64,000 nucleotides of DNA from a virus. The notes beneath the pieces were generated by a model. The model saw nothing but the letters and a program-made list of their open reading frames with translations, was not told the origin of the DNA and searched no databases. Position numbers and translations under genes: made by a program. Below are positions 37,959 to 45,453 of the stretch, in pieces. Every line of letters begins with the position of its first letter. Positions within the stretch are counted from its first letter, which is position 1. Location: IMG/VR virus record IMGVR_UViG_3300042868_006787, positions 18,054 through 82,053 of that record; one strand, 5' to 3'.

Positions 37959-38414
37959 TTAGTTAAAATTATCTGTTGCTGTTCCGCCATCATACGTTAA
38001 TGTCCAAGATGATGTTGATGGTAATCCTGCATCTTGTGGTGTTCCTTGTGGTGCATTATAAAATCCACTACTTATAAATTGGCTGACTATAAAACCAGTT
38101 CCATCTATTGCTGTATCGTGAATGTGATCTGGTAGTGTTTGTGTATCATCAATTGTTGCAATTGTAATCCAAGAACCATTGTAATAAACGTTGACTCGAG
38201 ATGTTAACGTATCAAACCATAGTTGTCCATTTGTTGGAGAAACGGGGGCAGTTGATGATGCTGGCATTGCGCCAGTTACTGAATCAACATATGCTTTAGT
38301 GGTTGCATGGGTGCTTTCAGTTGGAGTTCCAACTACTACAGCATTTCCAAAACTACCGCCAGCAGTAACAATAAGGCCATTTTTGATCTTAAAGTCTTTT
38401 TCTACTGTTGCCAT
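37959..38414 (-). CDS. short tail fibre-like protein
   Basis: A 151-residue protein. It starts MATVEKDFKIKNGLIV, nearly the same as the next fibre gene upstream (MATVTKDFKVKYGLIV), and contains TKAYVDSVTGAM and GQLWFDTLTSRVNVYYNGSW, both frequent in phage fibre tips. GGGGGAG precedes the ATG. It is probably another subunit or assembly partner of the fibres on either side. Confidence 0.8.
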   Translation of the reverse strand: MATVEKDFKIKNGLIVTAGGSFGNAVVVGTPTESTHATTKAYVDSVTGAMPASSTAPVSPTNGQLWFDTLTSRVNVYYNGSWITIATIDDTQTLPDHIHDTAIDGTGFIVSQFISSGFYNAPQGTPQDAGLPSTSSWTLTYDGGTATDNFN

Positions 38415-38443
38415 TTATCTCCCCCGTTTTTAGTTATTTTTTA

Positions 38444-39919
38444 TTACGCTACTAGTGTTCCGACAACTGTTACTGTTGAACTGTTATTAGCAGTTGTTAC
38501 ATTGAGTCGGACATCTGCTCCTGAAATACTTGCTGAAATTGTTGATGCTGAACCATTGGTTCCAACAATTGCGTATTCAGTGATTGCAATGTTATCTGAA
38601 GTATCAAGTGTCAAAAGGACCTTTGAAATTTCAGTGTGTGCTCCGTAAGCAACCTTTACAAGGTATTCTGCTGAACGATATTCAGCCTTTGCAAAAGAAT
38701 GTGCTACTTGAATTCCTGCTGTTGGTGCTGATAGTTGTGCTGCAACCTGCTTAGCAACTGAGGATAACTCAACTGCTACAAAGTTTGGAACAACTGCTTC
38801 AAGAGCAGATACTGCACGAGCATTTGAGAAGTAAAGGTTTGAAGTTCCTTCTACTAAATCATCAGTATCAGAATCTCCTACACCGTTTTCAGCGGTAATA
38901 GTAAGTCCTGCGCCTGAGCCTGTTATTGTAATGTTTGAAAGTGTTGCACCAGTTAAAAGATCTGCTGCTGCTGACTTTGAACGAGCATTTGAGAAATAAA
39001 GGTTACTTGCTCCTTCTTCAATATCGTCTGTGTCAAGTGCTGCGATTGCATTTGCTGCGGTTCCTGCTGCGTCATATGATGCTGCAGTTGCTGCTTGTGC
39101 ACGAGCATTTGAGAAGTAAAGATTAGAAGCACCTTCTGAAACATCATCTGTGTCAAGGCTAGTTACAGAAATTGTATTTCCTGTAATATCAATGTTTGAC
39201 CCTGCAGTTAAAATGTTTTGCTTTAATGCAACTGAGTTAGCAAGTGTTACAGCAAAGTTTGCGTCATCACCAATTGCGTTTGCTAATTCATTAAGAGTAT
39301 TAAGCAAATCTGGTGCTGAATCAACAATTGCTGCTACAGCGTTGGCTGCTGCTTCATCTGCATAATCTTGTGCATCTGATAATGCATTTGCTGCTGCGCC
39401 TGCAAGATCGTATGATCCAGCAAGTGCTGCTTGGGCACGTGCATTTGTAAAGTAAAGGTTTGTTGTACCTTCTGTTAGGTCGTCAGTATCAGAATCTGCT
39501 ACACCGTTTTCTGCAGAGATAGTAAGTCCTGAACCTGATCCTGTAATTGTAATGTTTGTTAGAGTTGCACCAGTTAAAAGATCTGCTGTTGCAGACTTTG
39601 AACGTGCATTTGTAAAGTAAAGGTTTGAAGTTCCTTCTGATAAATCATCAGTATCAAAGTTTGAAATGTCTGATACTTGACCAGTTACATCTCCAACAAG
39701 ATCTGCTGTAATTACGTTTGCAGCAAAGTTTTTGTTGCCATCACGAAGTACAATAGCATTTGCTACTGATGCTGAGTTTGCTACTCCACCAATAAGTCCC
39801 TGTATGTAAGTTGTGTCTCCTGCTGATTTTGTAAGAACGTCATTTCCGTTAACGGTTGCTGTCGCACCTTCAACGATTAGACCATATTTAACTTTAAAAT
39901 CTTTTGTTACTGTTGCCAT
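38444..39919 (-). CDS. tail fibre protein with DTDDLxEGxSNLYF repeats
   Basis: A 491-residue protein. Five or so copies of DTDDLxEGxSNLYFTNARAxxA alternate with TGATLTNITITGSGSGL, the repeat type of trimeric phage fibres. The C-terminal 100 residues (AEYRSAEYLVKVAYG ... ITEYAIVGTNGSAS) match the C-terminal domain of the neighbouring 148-residue protein, so this is an exchangeable tip module. Ribosome site: AGGAG. Confidence 0.87.
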   Translation of the reverse strand: MATVTKDFKVKYGLIVEGATATVNGNDVLTKSAGDTTYIQGLIGGVANSASVANAIVLRDGNKNFAANVITADLVGDVTGQVSDISNFDTDDLSEGTSNLYFTNARSKSATADLLTGATLTNITITGSGSGLTISAENGVADSDTDDLTEGTTNLYFTNARAQAALAGSYDLAGAAANALSDAQDYADEAAANAVAAIVDSAPDLLNTLNELANAIGDDANFAVTLANSVALKQNILTAGSNIDITGNTISVTSLDTDDVSEGASNLYFSNARAQAATAASYDAAGTAANAIAALDTDDIEEGASNLYFSNARSKSAAADLLTGATLSNITITGSGAGLTITAENGVGDSDTDDLVEGTSNLYFSNARAVSALEAVVPNFVAVELSSVAKQVAAQLSAPTAGIQVAHSFAKAEYRSAEYLVKVAYGAHTEISKVLLTLDTSDNIAITEYAIVGTNGSASTISASISGADVRLNVTTANNSSTVTVVGTLVA

Positions 39920-39934
39920 TTTGTATCTCCTAGG

Positions 39935-40381
39935 TTATGCCTTAAGTCCCATACGTGCGTAACGTACGGTGATCGGGCGGATTGATATGTCTGGGTCTAC
40001 TGTTAAATAAACAGTGTTTCCACTTCTAGAGACGCTTATGGTGCCAATATTCCCATCATTGTCTATCGTGCCGTACTCGCTTACGGAAATGTCGCTTCCA
40101 TCTACAAGTATTGTCATCTCTGTGGCATAAAATTTATTATCGCCAGCAGAAGTCTTTGAAATTGCTATCAGATATTTAACCATTCGCCATTCAGTTGCAC
40201 TGAAACTGTCTATTGTGGTTAAATTTTCAATACCATTAATAGTATTATCATTGTTACCCGCAGACCCTAAACTTGTTGCTTGGGATGCAGTAGTATCAAT
40301 AAGATTTATGTAATCGGCCTGTGTAGGGCGGTCACCTGTTTGGAACAAATTCTTTACATTTGGGATTGATATGATTGCCAT
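39935..40381 (-). CDS. virion tip protein sharing fibre C-terminal domain
   Basis: A 148-residue protein. Residues 1-50 are a distinct head (IPNVKNLFQTGDRPTQADYI); residues 60-148 (TEWRMVKYLIAISKTSAG ... SEYGTIDNDGNIGTISVSR) match the C-terminal domain of the fibre encoded downstream. The ATG is exactly 6 bases after TATAAT and no Shine-Dalgarno is present, so the mRNA is probably leaderless. Confidence 0.78.
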   Translation of the reverse strand: MAIISIPNVKNLFQTGDRPTQADYINLIDTTASQATSLGSAGNNDNTINGIENLTTIDSFSATEWRMVKYLIAISKTSAGDNKFYATEMTILVDGSDISVSEYGTIDNDGNIGTISVSRSGNTVYLTVDPDISIRPITVRYARMGLKA

Positions 40382-40387
40382 GGCATT

Positions 40388-40393
40388 ATTATA
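40388..40393 (-). promoter_or_regulatory. -10 element, leaderless start
   Basis: Minus strand TATAAT, then six bases, then ATG at 40379-40381. It heads the fibre operon downstream of the methyltransferase gene. Confidence 0.6.
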
Positions 40394-40404
40394 ACATTAT
40401 TTTA

Positions 40405-40968
40405 TTACAGTTTTTCAATCCAAACTTGATACCCTTTTTGTAAAATTTTAATTCTAAGTTCGTTGTTTTTTAAAAACCTATCAATACCATTTAAAGGTTT
40501 TAAGTCAACATTTCGACTTGGGTGCTCCCATCCGTAATCATCAAACGCAAGGATTCCTCCTGATTTTAAAAGCGGGAATGCTAAAATTGCATCATTGTAA
40601 ACACCTTCTGCTGAATGATCTCCATCTATATATATAAAGTCAAACTCTGCATCAGAAGAAGATAGGTATTCTTTGCTATCTTTTTTGATCTTTATAGAAT
40701 TCGGGAACTGGCTCATTTTTTCATCATACATTGACTCAATTTCATCCCAGTCAAATTCTGTGTGAATTTTTTCTTTTGAGCCTTTCCAAGTATCTATGTC
40801 TGTAAGGCTTGATGTTTTGTCTGTTAATATATTTTTTAACAGCCATTCAGAGCCATGACCAAGGTATACGCCAATTTGTAAAAAATTAACATTTGGAAGG
40901 TCTTTATACTTGTTTAAAAATTTTTCAAATATTTGAATGTTGCTAGAAAACCAGTTTGGGTATTTCAT
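40405..40968 (-). CDS. class I SAM-dependent methyltransferase
   Basis: A 187-residue protein of the methyltransferase-24 type. Motif I is FLQIGVYLGHGSEWLL, an Asp-rich strand is SLTDIDTWKGS, and FDFIYIDGDHSAEGVYND is the hallmark acidic loop followed by LKSGGILAFDDYG. The start is the ATG at 40966-40968, preceded by TTGGAGAAACC; the longer frame would overlap the GT25 gene much more. It may methylate sugars added by the two glycosyltransferases encoded directly upstream. Confidence 0.83.
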   Translation of the reverse strand: MKYPNWFSSNIQIFEKFLNKYKDLPNVNFLQIGVYLGHGSEWLLKNILTDKTSSLTDIDTWKGSKEKIHTEFDWDEIESMYDEKMSQFPNSIKIKKDSKEYLSSSDAEFDFIYIDGDHSAEGVYNDAILAFPLLKSGGILAFDDYGWEHPSRNVDLKPLNGIDRFLKNNELRIKILQKGYQVWIEKL

Positions 40969-41692
40969 GGTTTCTCCAATAGTCCAAGGTTTGTTCTTTT
41001 GATGTTGTGTGAATAGAGAACTTGCCAGTTTCTTCTGCGGTCTTATCAAACTCCAAATTAATTGAAGAGCCATAATCCATTGTGTAAGTAAAAAGTGGAA
41101 TAGATAAGGTTTTGCAACCTTCGTATATCAAAATATCTGCTAATGCTGCTCGTGAACTTGGCAAAACATATTTTCCATCAATAAAATATTTCTTTAATAA
41201 GGCTTCTGCCCTATTTCTTTTAATTAAATAGCATGCTGCAGACCAGTCTCTTTTTTCTTTCATATGTAAGGATGGATTGACCCTATAGTTATGAATAATG
41301 CAAAGTTGTAACATGTCGTATGGTTTTTTTATTGATTCTACAAAATTAGAAAATTCAAAATTCCAAAAATCTACAGTCTCTAAACTTAAATCGTCTTCAG
41401 TAATAATTGCATATTCAGAATCTGAAGTCTCTAGCCAATGTTTGATTGTTTCAAGATGCGAGATAGTTGCCCCTAATTCATTTTTTGCCAACTGAAGTTT
41501 ATCTTTTTCAAAAACAATTTTATCAAAATCAAAAGTGTCACCATCATAGGCTGTAATAATTTTATAATCTTTTATTTCATACTTTTCAAAATGATTTTTT
41601 ATATAGTCTAGCCTGTCTGTCTTAGACTCAAGATTAATCACATATATTGGGGAGAACCCCTTTAATTTATTTAAACCAGTATGTTCCAGCAT
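40943..41692 (-). CDS. glycosyltransferase family 25
   Basis: A 249-residue protein. IYVINLESKTDRLDYIKNHF is the N-terminal GT25 signature; ELGATISHLETIKHW and the IITEDD motif (E99-D101, metal/nucleotide-sugar binding) follow; DWSAACYLIKRNRAEALLKK is also typical. Known GT25 members make LPS/LOS or glycosylate collagen hydroxylysine. GAGGGTG precedes the ATG and the gene overlaps its upstream partner by 26 bases. The acceptor is unknown: fibre, collagen-like protein or host surface are possible. Confidence 0.85.
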   Translation of the reverse strand: MLEHTGLNKLKGFSPIYVINLESKTDRLDYIKNHFEKYEIKDYKIITAYDGDTFDFDKIVFEKDKLQLAKNELGATISHLETIKHWLETSDSEYAIITEDDLSLETVDFWNFEFSNFVESIKKPYDMLQLCIIHNYRVNPSLHMKEKRDWSAACYLIKRNRAEALLKKYFIDGKYVLPSSRAALADILIYEGCKTLSIPLFTYTMDYGSSINLEFDKTAEETGKFSIHTTSKEQTLDYWRNHEIPKLVF

Positions 41693-42380
41693 GGGACACC
41701 CTCACGTATGGCGCAAGATAAATTTTTCCACCACTTTCTTTCCATAGTTTACAAAATTGATAATCTTCAGATAGCAGTCTTTCGCTTTCGTCATCAATTG
41801 TTGTTTGCCAAAAATCATATATTGGGTCTCCAAAAACAATGCTACCAATCTGTGGTTGATCGCACCTATATTGTTTAATGTCTTTTTTAATTGTTTCAAA
41901 AACATTCCTGGATATTAGCATTAAGCCAGTGCCCATGTAATCAACCTCTGCTATGGTATTTGGATTTTCTTTTAACATTTTTCTTTGTTCTTTGTTCATA
42001 TTTACATTAAATATTGCAGTGTGCTCATCTAAGTTTTCTTTACCATCTAGAACGGCCTTTTTAACTCTTGCCCAATTAATGGCCTTCATTGGTACTGCTG
42101 CGCCAATAAGGTCTACATTTTCATCTATCATTCTTACGACAGCCTGTGCGTCAAACCCTTGATCCGCATCTATAAATAAAAGATAATCGCTCATACTTCT
42201 TAAAAACATTTCTGTCAAAGTATTTCTTGCTCTAGTAATTAAAGATTCATTAGAAAGATCAATAAAATTAAGTTGGTGCCCTGAATTAGAAACTGCCTGA
42301 GCCAATTGTAAAACACTTTTCATAAAAGCACCACTACAGACACCACCATACATTGGTGTGGCTAACGTAATATGAGCCAT
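41667..42380 (-). CDS. GT-A fold glycosyltransferase
   Basis: A 237-residue protein. It begins ITLATPMYGGVCSGAFMKS, with N-terminal SLITRARNTLTEMFL and then LLFIDADQGFDAQAVVRMI; the DAD is the DxD metal motif of GT-A enzymes. VDYMGTGLMLISRNVFETI and EDYQFCKLWKESGG are found in phage glycosyltransferases. AGGAG precedes the ATG. It is probably the first enzyme in a three-gene sugar-modification set (GT-A, GT25, methyltransferase). Confidence 0.82.
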   Translation of the reverse strand: MAHITLATPMYGGVCSGAFMKSVLQLAQAVSNSGHQLNFIDLSNESLITRARNTLTEMFLRSMSDYLLFIDADQGFDAQAVVRMIDENVDLIGAAVPMKAINWARVKKAVLDGKENLDEHTAIFNVNMNKEQRKMLKENPNTIAEVDYMGTGLMLISRNVFETIKKDIKQYRCDQPQIGSIVFGDPIYDFWQTTIDDESERLLSEDYQFCKLWKESGGKIYLAPYVRVSHAGTYWFK

Positions 42381-42391
42381 AATTCTCCTAT

Positions 42392-42616
42392 CTATAAAAT
42401 GTAGTTACTGTATCCAATTACTTGCAGTGGAATTGGAGGGGGGTTAGTAGAACTATACCCCTCAATCCCAATGTTAATAAACTTTATGCGAAACGGTAAA
42501 ACATCATTAATTTTTACAACTCTTGTTTCTGGAACAATCTTTGTAATTGAATAATTTTCTAAAGTTATACTTTTTGTTTTATTGGCGCCCTTGTTGGACA
42601 GGACTGCTTTTGCCAT
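42392..42616 (-). CDS. hypothetical small virion-region protein
   Basis: A 74-residue beta-rich protein (KSITLENYSITKIVPETRVV, LPFRIKFINIGIEGYSSTNP) with a proline cluster near the end. It overlaps the upstream gene by one base (TAATG) and lies between structural genes and the glycosyltransferases. It resembles other short phage proteins with a strand-rich core, but I cannot name it. Confidence 0.72.
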   Translation of the reverse strand: MAKAVLSNKGANKTKSITLENYSITKIVPETRVVKINDVLPFRIKFINIGIEGYSSTNPPPIPLQVIGYSNYIL

Positions 42617-43026
42617 TAATCTGTTACGTCTTCTAGGATAACCATACTACCCTGGGCAACTGTCCAGACCTGAAGATTACCAGCAGAAGAAAGTTGTATG
42701 TCGAAGATGTCTCCTGTTTGAAGAGATACTGATTCTGATGCCTCTAGAGAAACTGTAAATTCGCCATCGCCATCATCTGCATCATGAATTGGTGTTAATG
42801 CCATAATTGTAGTTGCATCATCTGTAATGACACCTTTATTTTGTGCAAGAGTTGGACGTTTAATTTTCATTGTAATTGTCCAATCTGGAATATTTAATGG
42901 CTCTTTGGCGTCATCGGTTACGTAAACACGAAACGCAGATGTGTCTCCACGAACTACTGTCCAAGTTACTGTTGGAGGTTTGTTCCCAACTTCATATTGA
43001 CCGCTACTGCTTCTTGTTGTTGCCAT
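42616..43026 (-). CDS. virion protein with RGDT module (BppU-like)
   Basis: A 136-residue protein. TWTVVRGDTSAFRVYVTDD at residues about 20-38 and IPDWTITMKIKRP resemble the N-terminal module of baseplate upper proteins. Two other genes here (48079-48441 and 49386-49772) carry the same (Y/V)RGDTxxFxV start, making three paralogues. Six bases separate TATAAT from the ATG and there is no ribosome site: probable leaderless mRNA. Confidence 0.8.
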   Translation of the reverse strand: MATTRSSSGQYEVGNKPPTVTWTVVRGDTSAFRVYVTDDAKEPLNIPDWTITMKIKRPTLAQNKGVITDDATTIMALTPIHDADDGDGEFTVSLEASESVSLQTGDIFDIQLSSAGNLQVWTVAQGSMVILEDVTD

Positions 43027-43032
43027 GATTTA

Positions 43033-43038
43033 ATTATA
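43033..43038 (-). promoter_or_regulatory. -10 element, leaderless start
   Basis: Minus strand TATAAT, then TAAATC, then the ATG of the RGDT-module gene. It would drive the small virion protein, glycosyltransferase and methyltransferase genes downstream. Confidence 0.6.
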
Positions 43039-43042
43039 ACAC

Positions 43043-43573
43043 TTAAAGTCCGTTTTTAACAGCACCCCAGGTGGCATTTCCTCCCTTAATTGGCGAAACT
43101 AATATTTTTCCACTTGTTGCATGTGAATATGAAACAACACCAATAACACCAGAGCCATTTGTTGGTCGGGCATTGACTAGCCCACCAGAAGCCCCTATAT
43201 ATAACTTATCTCCATTAGAATATGTAGAAGTATTAATGTCATCTAAAACTCCAACCGTTACTACAACACCTTCTTGTCCATCTAATATTTGAGCCTTGAC
43301 CAAACCAACACATGGGAATGTATTAATATCATCAGACTCACATTTATCGATAGTTGCTCTGCCACTAGAGTATCCAGTTATGTATACAGGAGTTCCTTTT
43401 ATTAATGTTGCCCCGCTTATATTTTTTACATCAAGAGATAAATAAGGGACTTGTAGGGCAGTTAATATATCATTTACCTTTTCTGCCATTTCTTGCATGT
43501 CAGAATGAACGTTTACAGGATCATCTGCTAACGGATATGGTATTAATTGCGGATTTGTTGAACCTGATGCCAT
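43043..43573 (-). CDS. virion structural protein
   Basis: A 176-residue protein. VKNISGATLIKGTPVYITGY is a frequent motif of phage capsid-decoration and fibre-tip proteins, followed by VVVTVGVLDDINTSTYSNGD and GVIGVVSYSHATSGKILVSP (a beta barrel). It is read from an extended -10 (TGGTATAAT) nine bases before the ATG. It lies back to back with the plus-strand lysozyme gene. Confidence 0.78.
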   Translation of the reverse strand: MASGSTNPQLIPYPLADDPVNVHSDMQEMAEKVNDILTALQVPYLSLDVKNISGATLIKGTPVYITGYSSGRATIDKCESDDINTFPCVGLVKAQILDGQEGVVVTVGVLDDINTSTYSNGDKLYIGASGGLVNARPTNGSGVIGVVSYSHATSGKILVSPIKGGNATWGAVKNGL

Positions 43574-43607
43574 AATTTTATTATTATACCACTAAAAGCA
43601 TTGGTAG

Positions 43608-43637
43608 TTGACAAAATTGATTTGGGGTTGATATAAT
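43608..43637 (+). promoter_or_regulatory. strong sigma70-type promoter of lysozyme gene
   Basis: Plus strand TTGACA (43608-43613), 18-base spacer, TATAAT (43632-43637): both hexamers match consensus. It is the only plus-strand promoter within the otherwise minus-strand late region. Confidence 0.8.
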
Positions 43638-43645
43638 TAAGGTAT

Positions 43646-43663
43646 TGACACCGAAAGGTGTTA
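43646..43663 (+). promoter_or_regulatory. 5' UTR hairpin with GAAA tetraloop
   Basis: TGACACC-GAAA-GGTGTTA: seven base pairs (one G-U) with a GNRA tetraloop, starting right at the predicted 5' end of the lysozyme mRNA. It is placed to stabilise the transcript or limit decay. The ribosome site AGGAGG follows 10 bases later. Confidence 0.65.
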
Positions 43664-43683
43664 TTTTACTTATAGGAGGATCT

Positions 43684-44214
43684 ATGAATAAAGAAGATTT
43701 TATTACTGGAATTGCCGGAAGTTTTATTGCTGCCGTAGTTGGTTTAACTGGGGCTAACGCAAATCTAGAAGAAATTGTACCTATAGAAACTGCAAATGAA
43801 AAAGTTGAGTCGGGGACTCCGTCCGCAATAAAAGCAAAATATTCTAACGTTACAACCCTGTCAGATAAAGAGTTAAAGGTTTTATTGAAAGCGGTTGGCT
43901 TTGACGGACAAGGTTTAAAAATGGCATGGGCAGTTGCTAAAAAAGAAAGCAATGGCAGGCCTCTGGCCTTTAACGGCAACAAGGACACTGGCGACCACTC
44001 GTTTGGAATATTTCAGATTAATATGAATGGAAGATTAATGGAGGATAGACTAGAAAAATTTAATCTTAACTCGGTCTCTGATCTTTTTAATCCAGTAACC
44101 AATGCAGAGATTGCTTTCTACATGACAAAAGGCGGAAAAGATTGGTCATCTTGGACTTATCTTGAGGGACAAAGAATTAAAGAATTTTTAACTAAATATC
44201 CGACAATTAATTAA
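43684..44214 (+). CDS. secreted lytic transglycosylase/lysozyme-like endolysin
   Basis: A 176-residue protein. Residues 5-24 are a hydrophobic stretch (TGIAGSFIAAVVGLTG) ending in an AxA-like site (ANA), a signal peptide or signal-anchor. Residues 76-130 match the GH23 transglycosylase fold: AVAKKESNGRPLAFNG with the likely catalytic Glu88, then DHSFGIFQINM. It would cut peptidoglycan in the host envelope. AGGAGG precedes the ATG at 43684; a longer frame lacks a ribosome site. It is the only late gene on this strand here and has its own strong promoter. Confidence 0.88.
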   Translation: MNKEDFITGIAGSFIAAVVGLTGANANLEEIVPIETANEKVESGTPSAIKAKYSNVTTLSDKELKVLLKAVGFDGQGLKMAWAVAKKESNGRPLAFNGNKDTGDHSFGIFQINMNGRLMEDRLEKFNLNSVSDLFNPVTNAEIAFYMTKGGKDWSSWTYLEGQRIKEFLTKYPTIN

Positions 44215-44834
44215 AAATAGGCAATAGCCGTATATTTTGTTCCAGAAGTAACTCTAAGTTCTCTGTGTCTATAGTTTTTGTTTGCTGGATATATCAAAAC
44301 ATCTCCTGCAGATAAACTTATAATTTCGTTGCCAACTCTATTTTCAAATTGAAATTCACCACCAGCATAGTTGTCGTTTAATGCTATAACAATTGTATAA
44401 AAATGTTTTTGTCCATCTCTATCTAAATCATCGTGAAAATCAGAACTTTCAATTTGTTCGTAAATTGTAAAATTTTTTATTTTTTTTATTGACAGTTCGT
44501 ATTCTTTTATATAATCATACAGAAAGGGAAAGGCATAGTCAATTAATTCAGATTTTAAATTACTTTTTTTAATAGATTGCCCTAAATTGTTTGCCACTAA
44601 GTTAATTTCTGAAATTACTAAATTAGGAACCAATAAAAAATTATCTTCGCTTGGCAAGTTAATAACTTTTTGATTGACAATATGATCAGTATCTCTAATA
44701 TTTTTTAAAGAAGAAATGCTCCATACATTTTTTGTTGATGGCTCATTGTTTACTGTCTGTAACAATTCTATAAAATTTTTATTTTTATTCTCAGAATAAA
44801 GGATAACAAAGTTATCTAAAAAAGTTTTATTCAT
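44211..44834 (-). CDS. 2OG-Fe(II) oxygenase, prolyl-4-hydroxylase type
   Basis: A 207-residue protein with the clearest active site of the oxygenases here: H134-D-D136 (SDFHDDLDRDG), YTIVIALNDNYAGGEFQFEN (GG-E-F strand typical of P4Hc), SLSAGDVLIYP, distal H190 (YRHRELRV) and K200 binding 2-oxoglutarate (GTKYTAIAYF). It would hydroxylate proline or a similar side chain. It follows two Hint genes and converges with the lysozyme gene, overlapping it by 4 bases. Confidence 0.88.
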   Translation of the reverse strand: MNKTFLDNFVILYSENKNKNFIELLQTVNNEPSTKNVWSISSLKNIRDTDHIVNQKVINLPSEDNFLLVPNLVISEINLVANNLGQSIKKSNLKSELIDYAFPFLYDYIKEYELSIKKIKNFTIYEQIESSDFHDDLDRDGQKHFYTIVIALNDNYAGGEFQFENRVGNEIISLSAGDVLIYPANKNYRHRELRVTSGTKYTAIAYF

Positions 44835-44836
44835 AA

Positions 44837-45448
44837 TTAATTTTCTTCCATTATTAAATGACTAAGACATATAAAGTTTTCGGTTAAAAAAAAGTAATTA
44901 TCTAAAAGTACTAAAGAAACTGAAATTTGGTTAGAAATTTTTGATTCAAAATCTTCAATTTTTGTTTTTAAAAATGGTTGATCTGGGTTAACAAAAATAT
45001 TGTCATCTAAAGTTTCTACATTTAGATTAAAAGGCTTAGAATCTAAAGATTGAATAAAATAGTTTTCTTCATTTTCACTAGATATCATTTTACCAATAAT
45101 ACTATCTGCATTTTTTAAATACATGTGATCTACCTCTAAATCTTTCTGTATTAATATTGGATCTATTCCTGACAATATATTGTTGTTTAAACTTTTAAAA
45201 TTTCCAAAATTTTTATGAACAAAAACAGAATATACTGTTGCAGAACACAAAACAGTATCTCCTGTTTGAATAAAAAATCCTTCTCTTTTGTTATTTAATT
45301 TTATGTATCGATGATAAAATTCTGAATGAGTTAAAATTTCTGAATCTTTTGTTTTAATAGATAAAATTTTATCACCAAACTGTAAATCTTCAATGTTTTT
45401 TAAAGTTTTATCCTCAAGATATACTTTTGTTCCAATTGGGAATCCCAT
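44837..45448 (-). CDS. degenerate stand-alone Hint-like domain protein
   Basis: A 203-residue protein that aligns with the Hint domains of the upstream and cassette-A genes: GFPIGTKVYLEDKTLKNIED and LQFGDKILS match the first Hint block, VNPDQPFL matches the TxxHPF block (Gln for His), and NYFFLTENFICLSH matches the terminal block. The N-terminal Cys is Gly and the terminal HN is HL, so it cannot do intein chemistry. Its ATG lies five bases after the stop of the PASTA-Hint gene, in a different frame, with only a weak ribosome site. It may act as a non-catalytic partner of that protein. Confidence 0.72.
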   Translation of the reverse strand: MGFPIGTKVYLEDKTLKNIEDLQFGDKILSIKTKDSEILTHSEFYHRYIKLNNKREGFFIQTGDTVLCSATVYSVFVHKNFGNFKSLNNNILSGIDPILIQKDLEVDHMYLKNADSIIGKMISSENEENYFIQSLDSKPFNLNVETLDDNIFVNPDQPFLKTKIEDFESKISNQISVSLVLLDNYFFLTENFICLSHLIMEEN

Positions 45449-45453
45449 AAGGC

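Noticed and set aside
38444-39919. Diversity-generating retroelement target
   Set aside because: Fibre repeats vary little, and there is no reverse transcriptase or template repeat.
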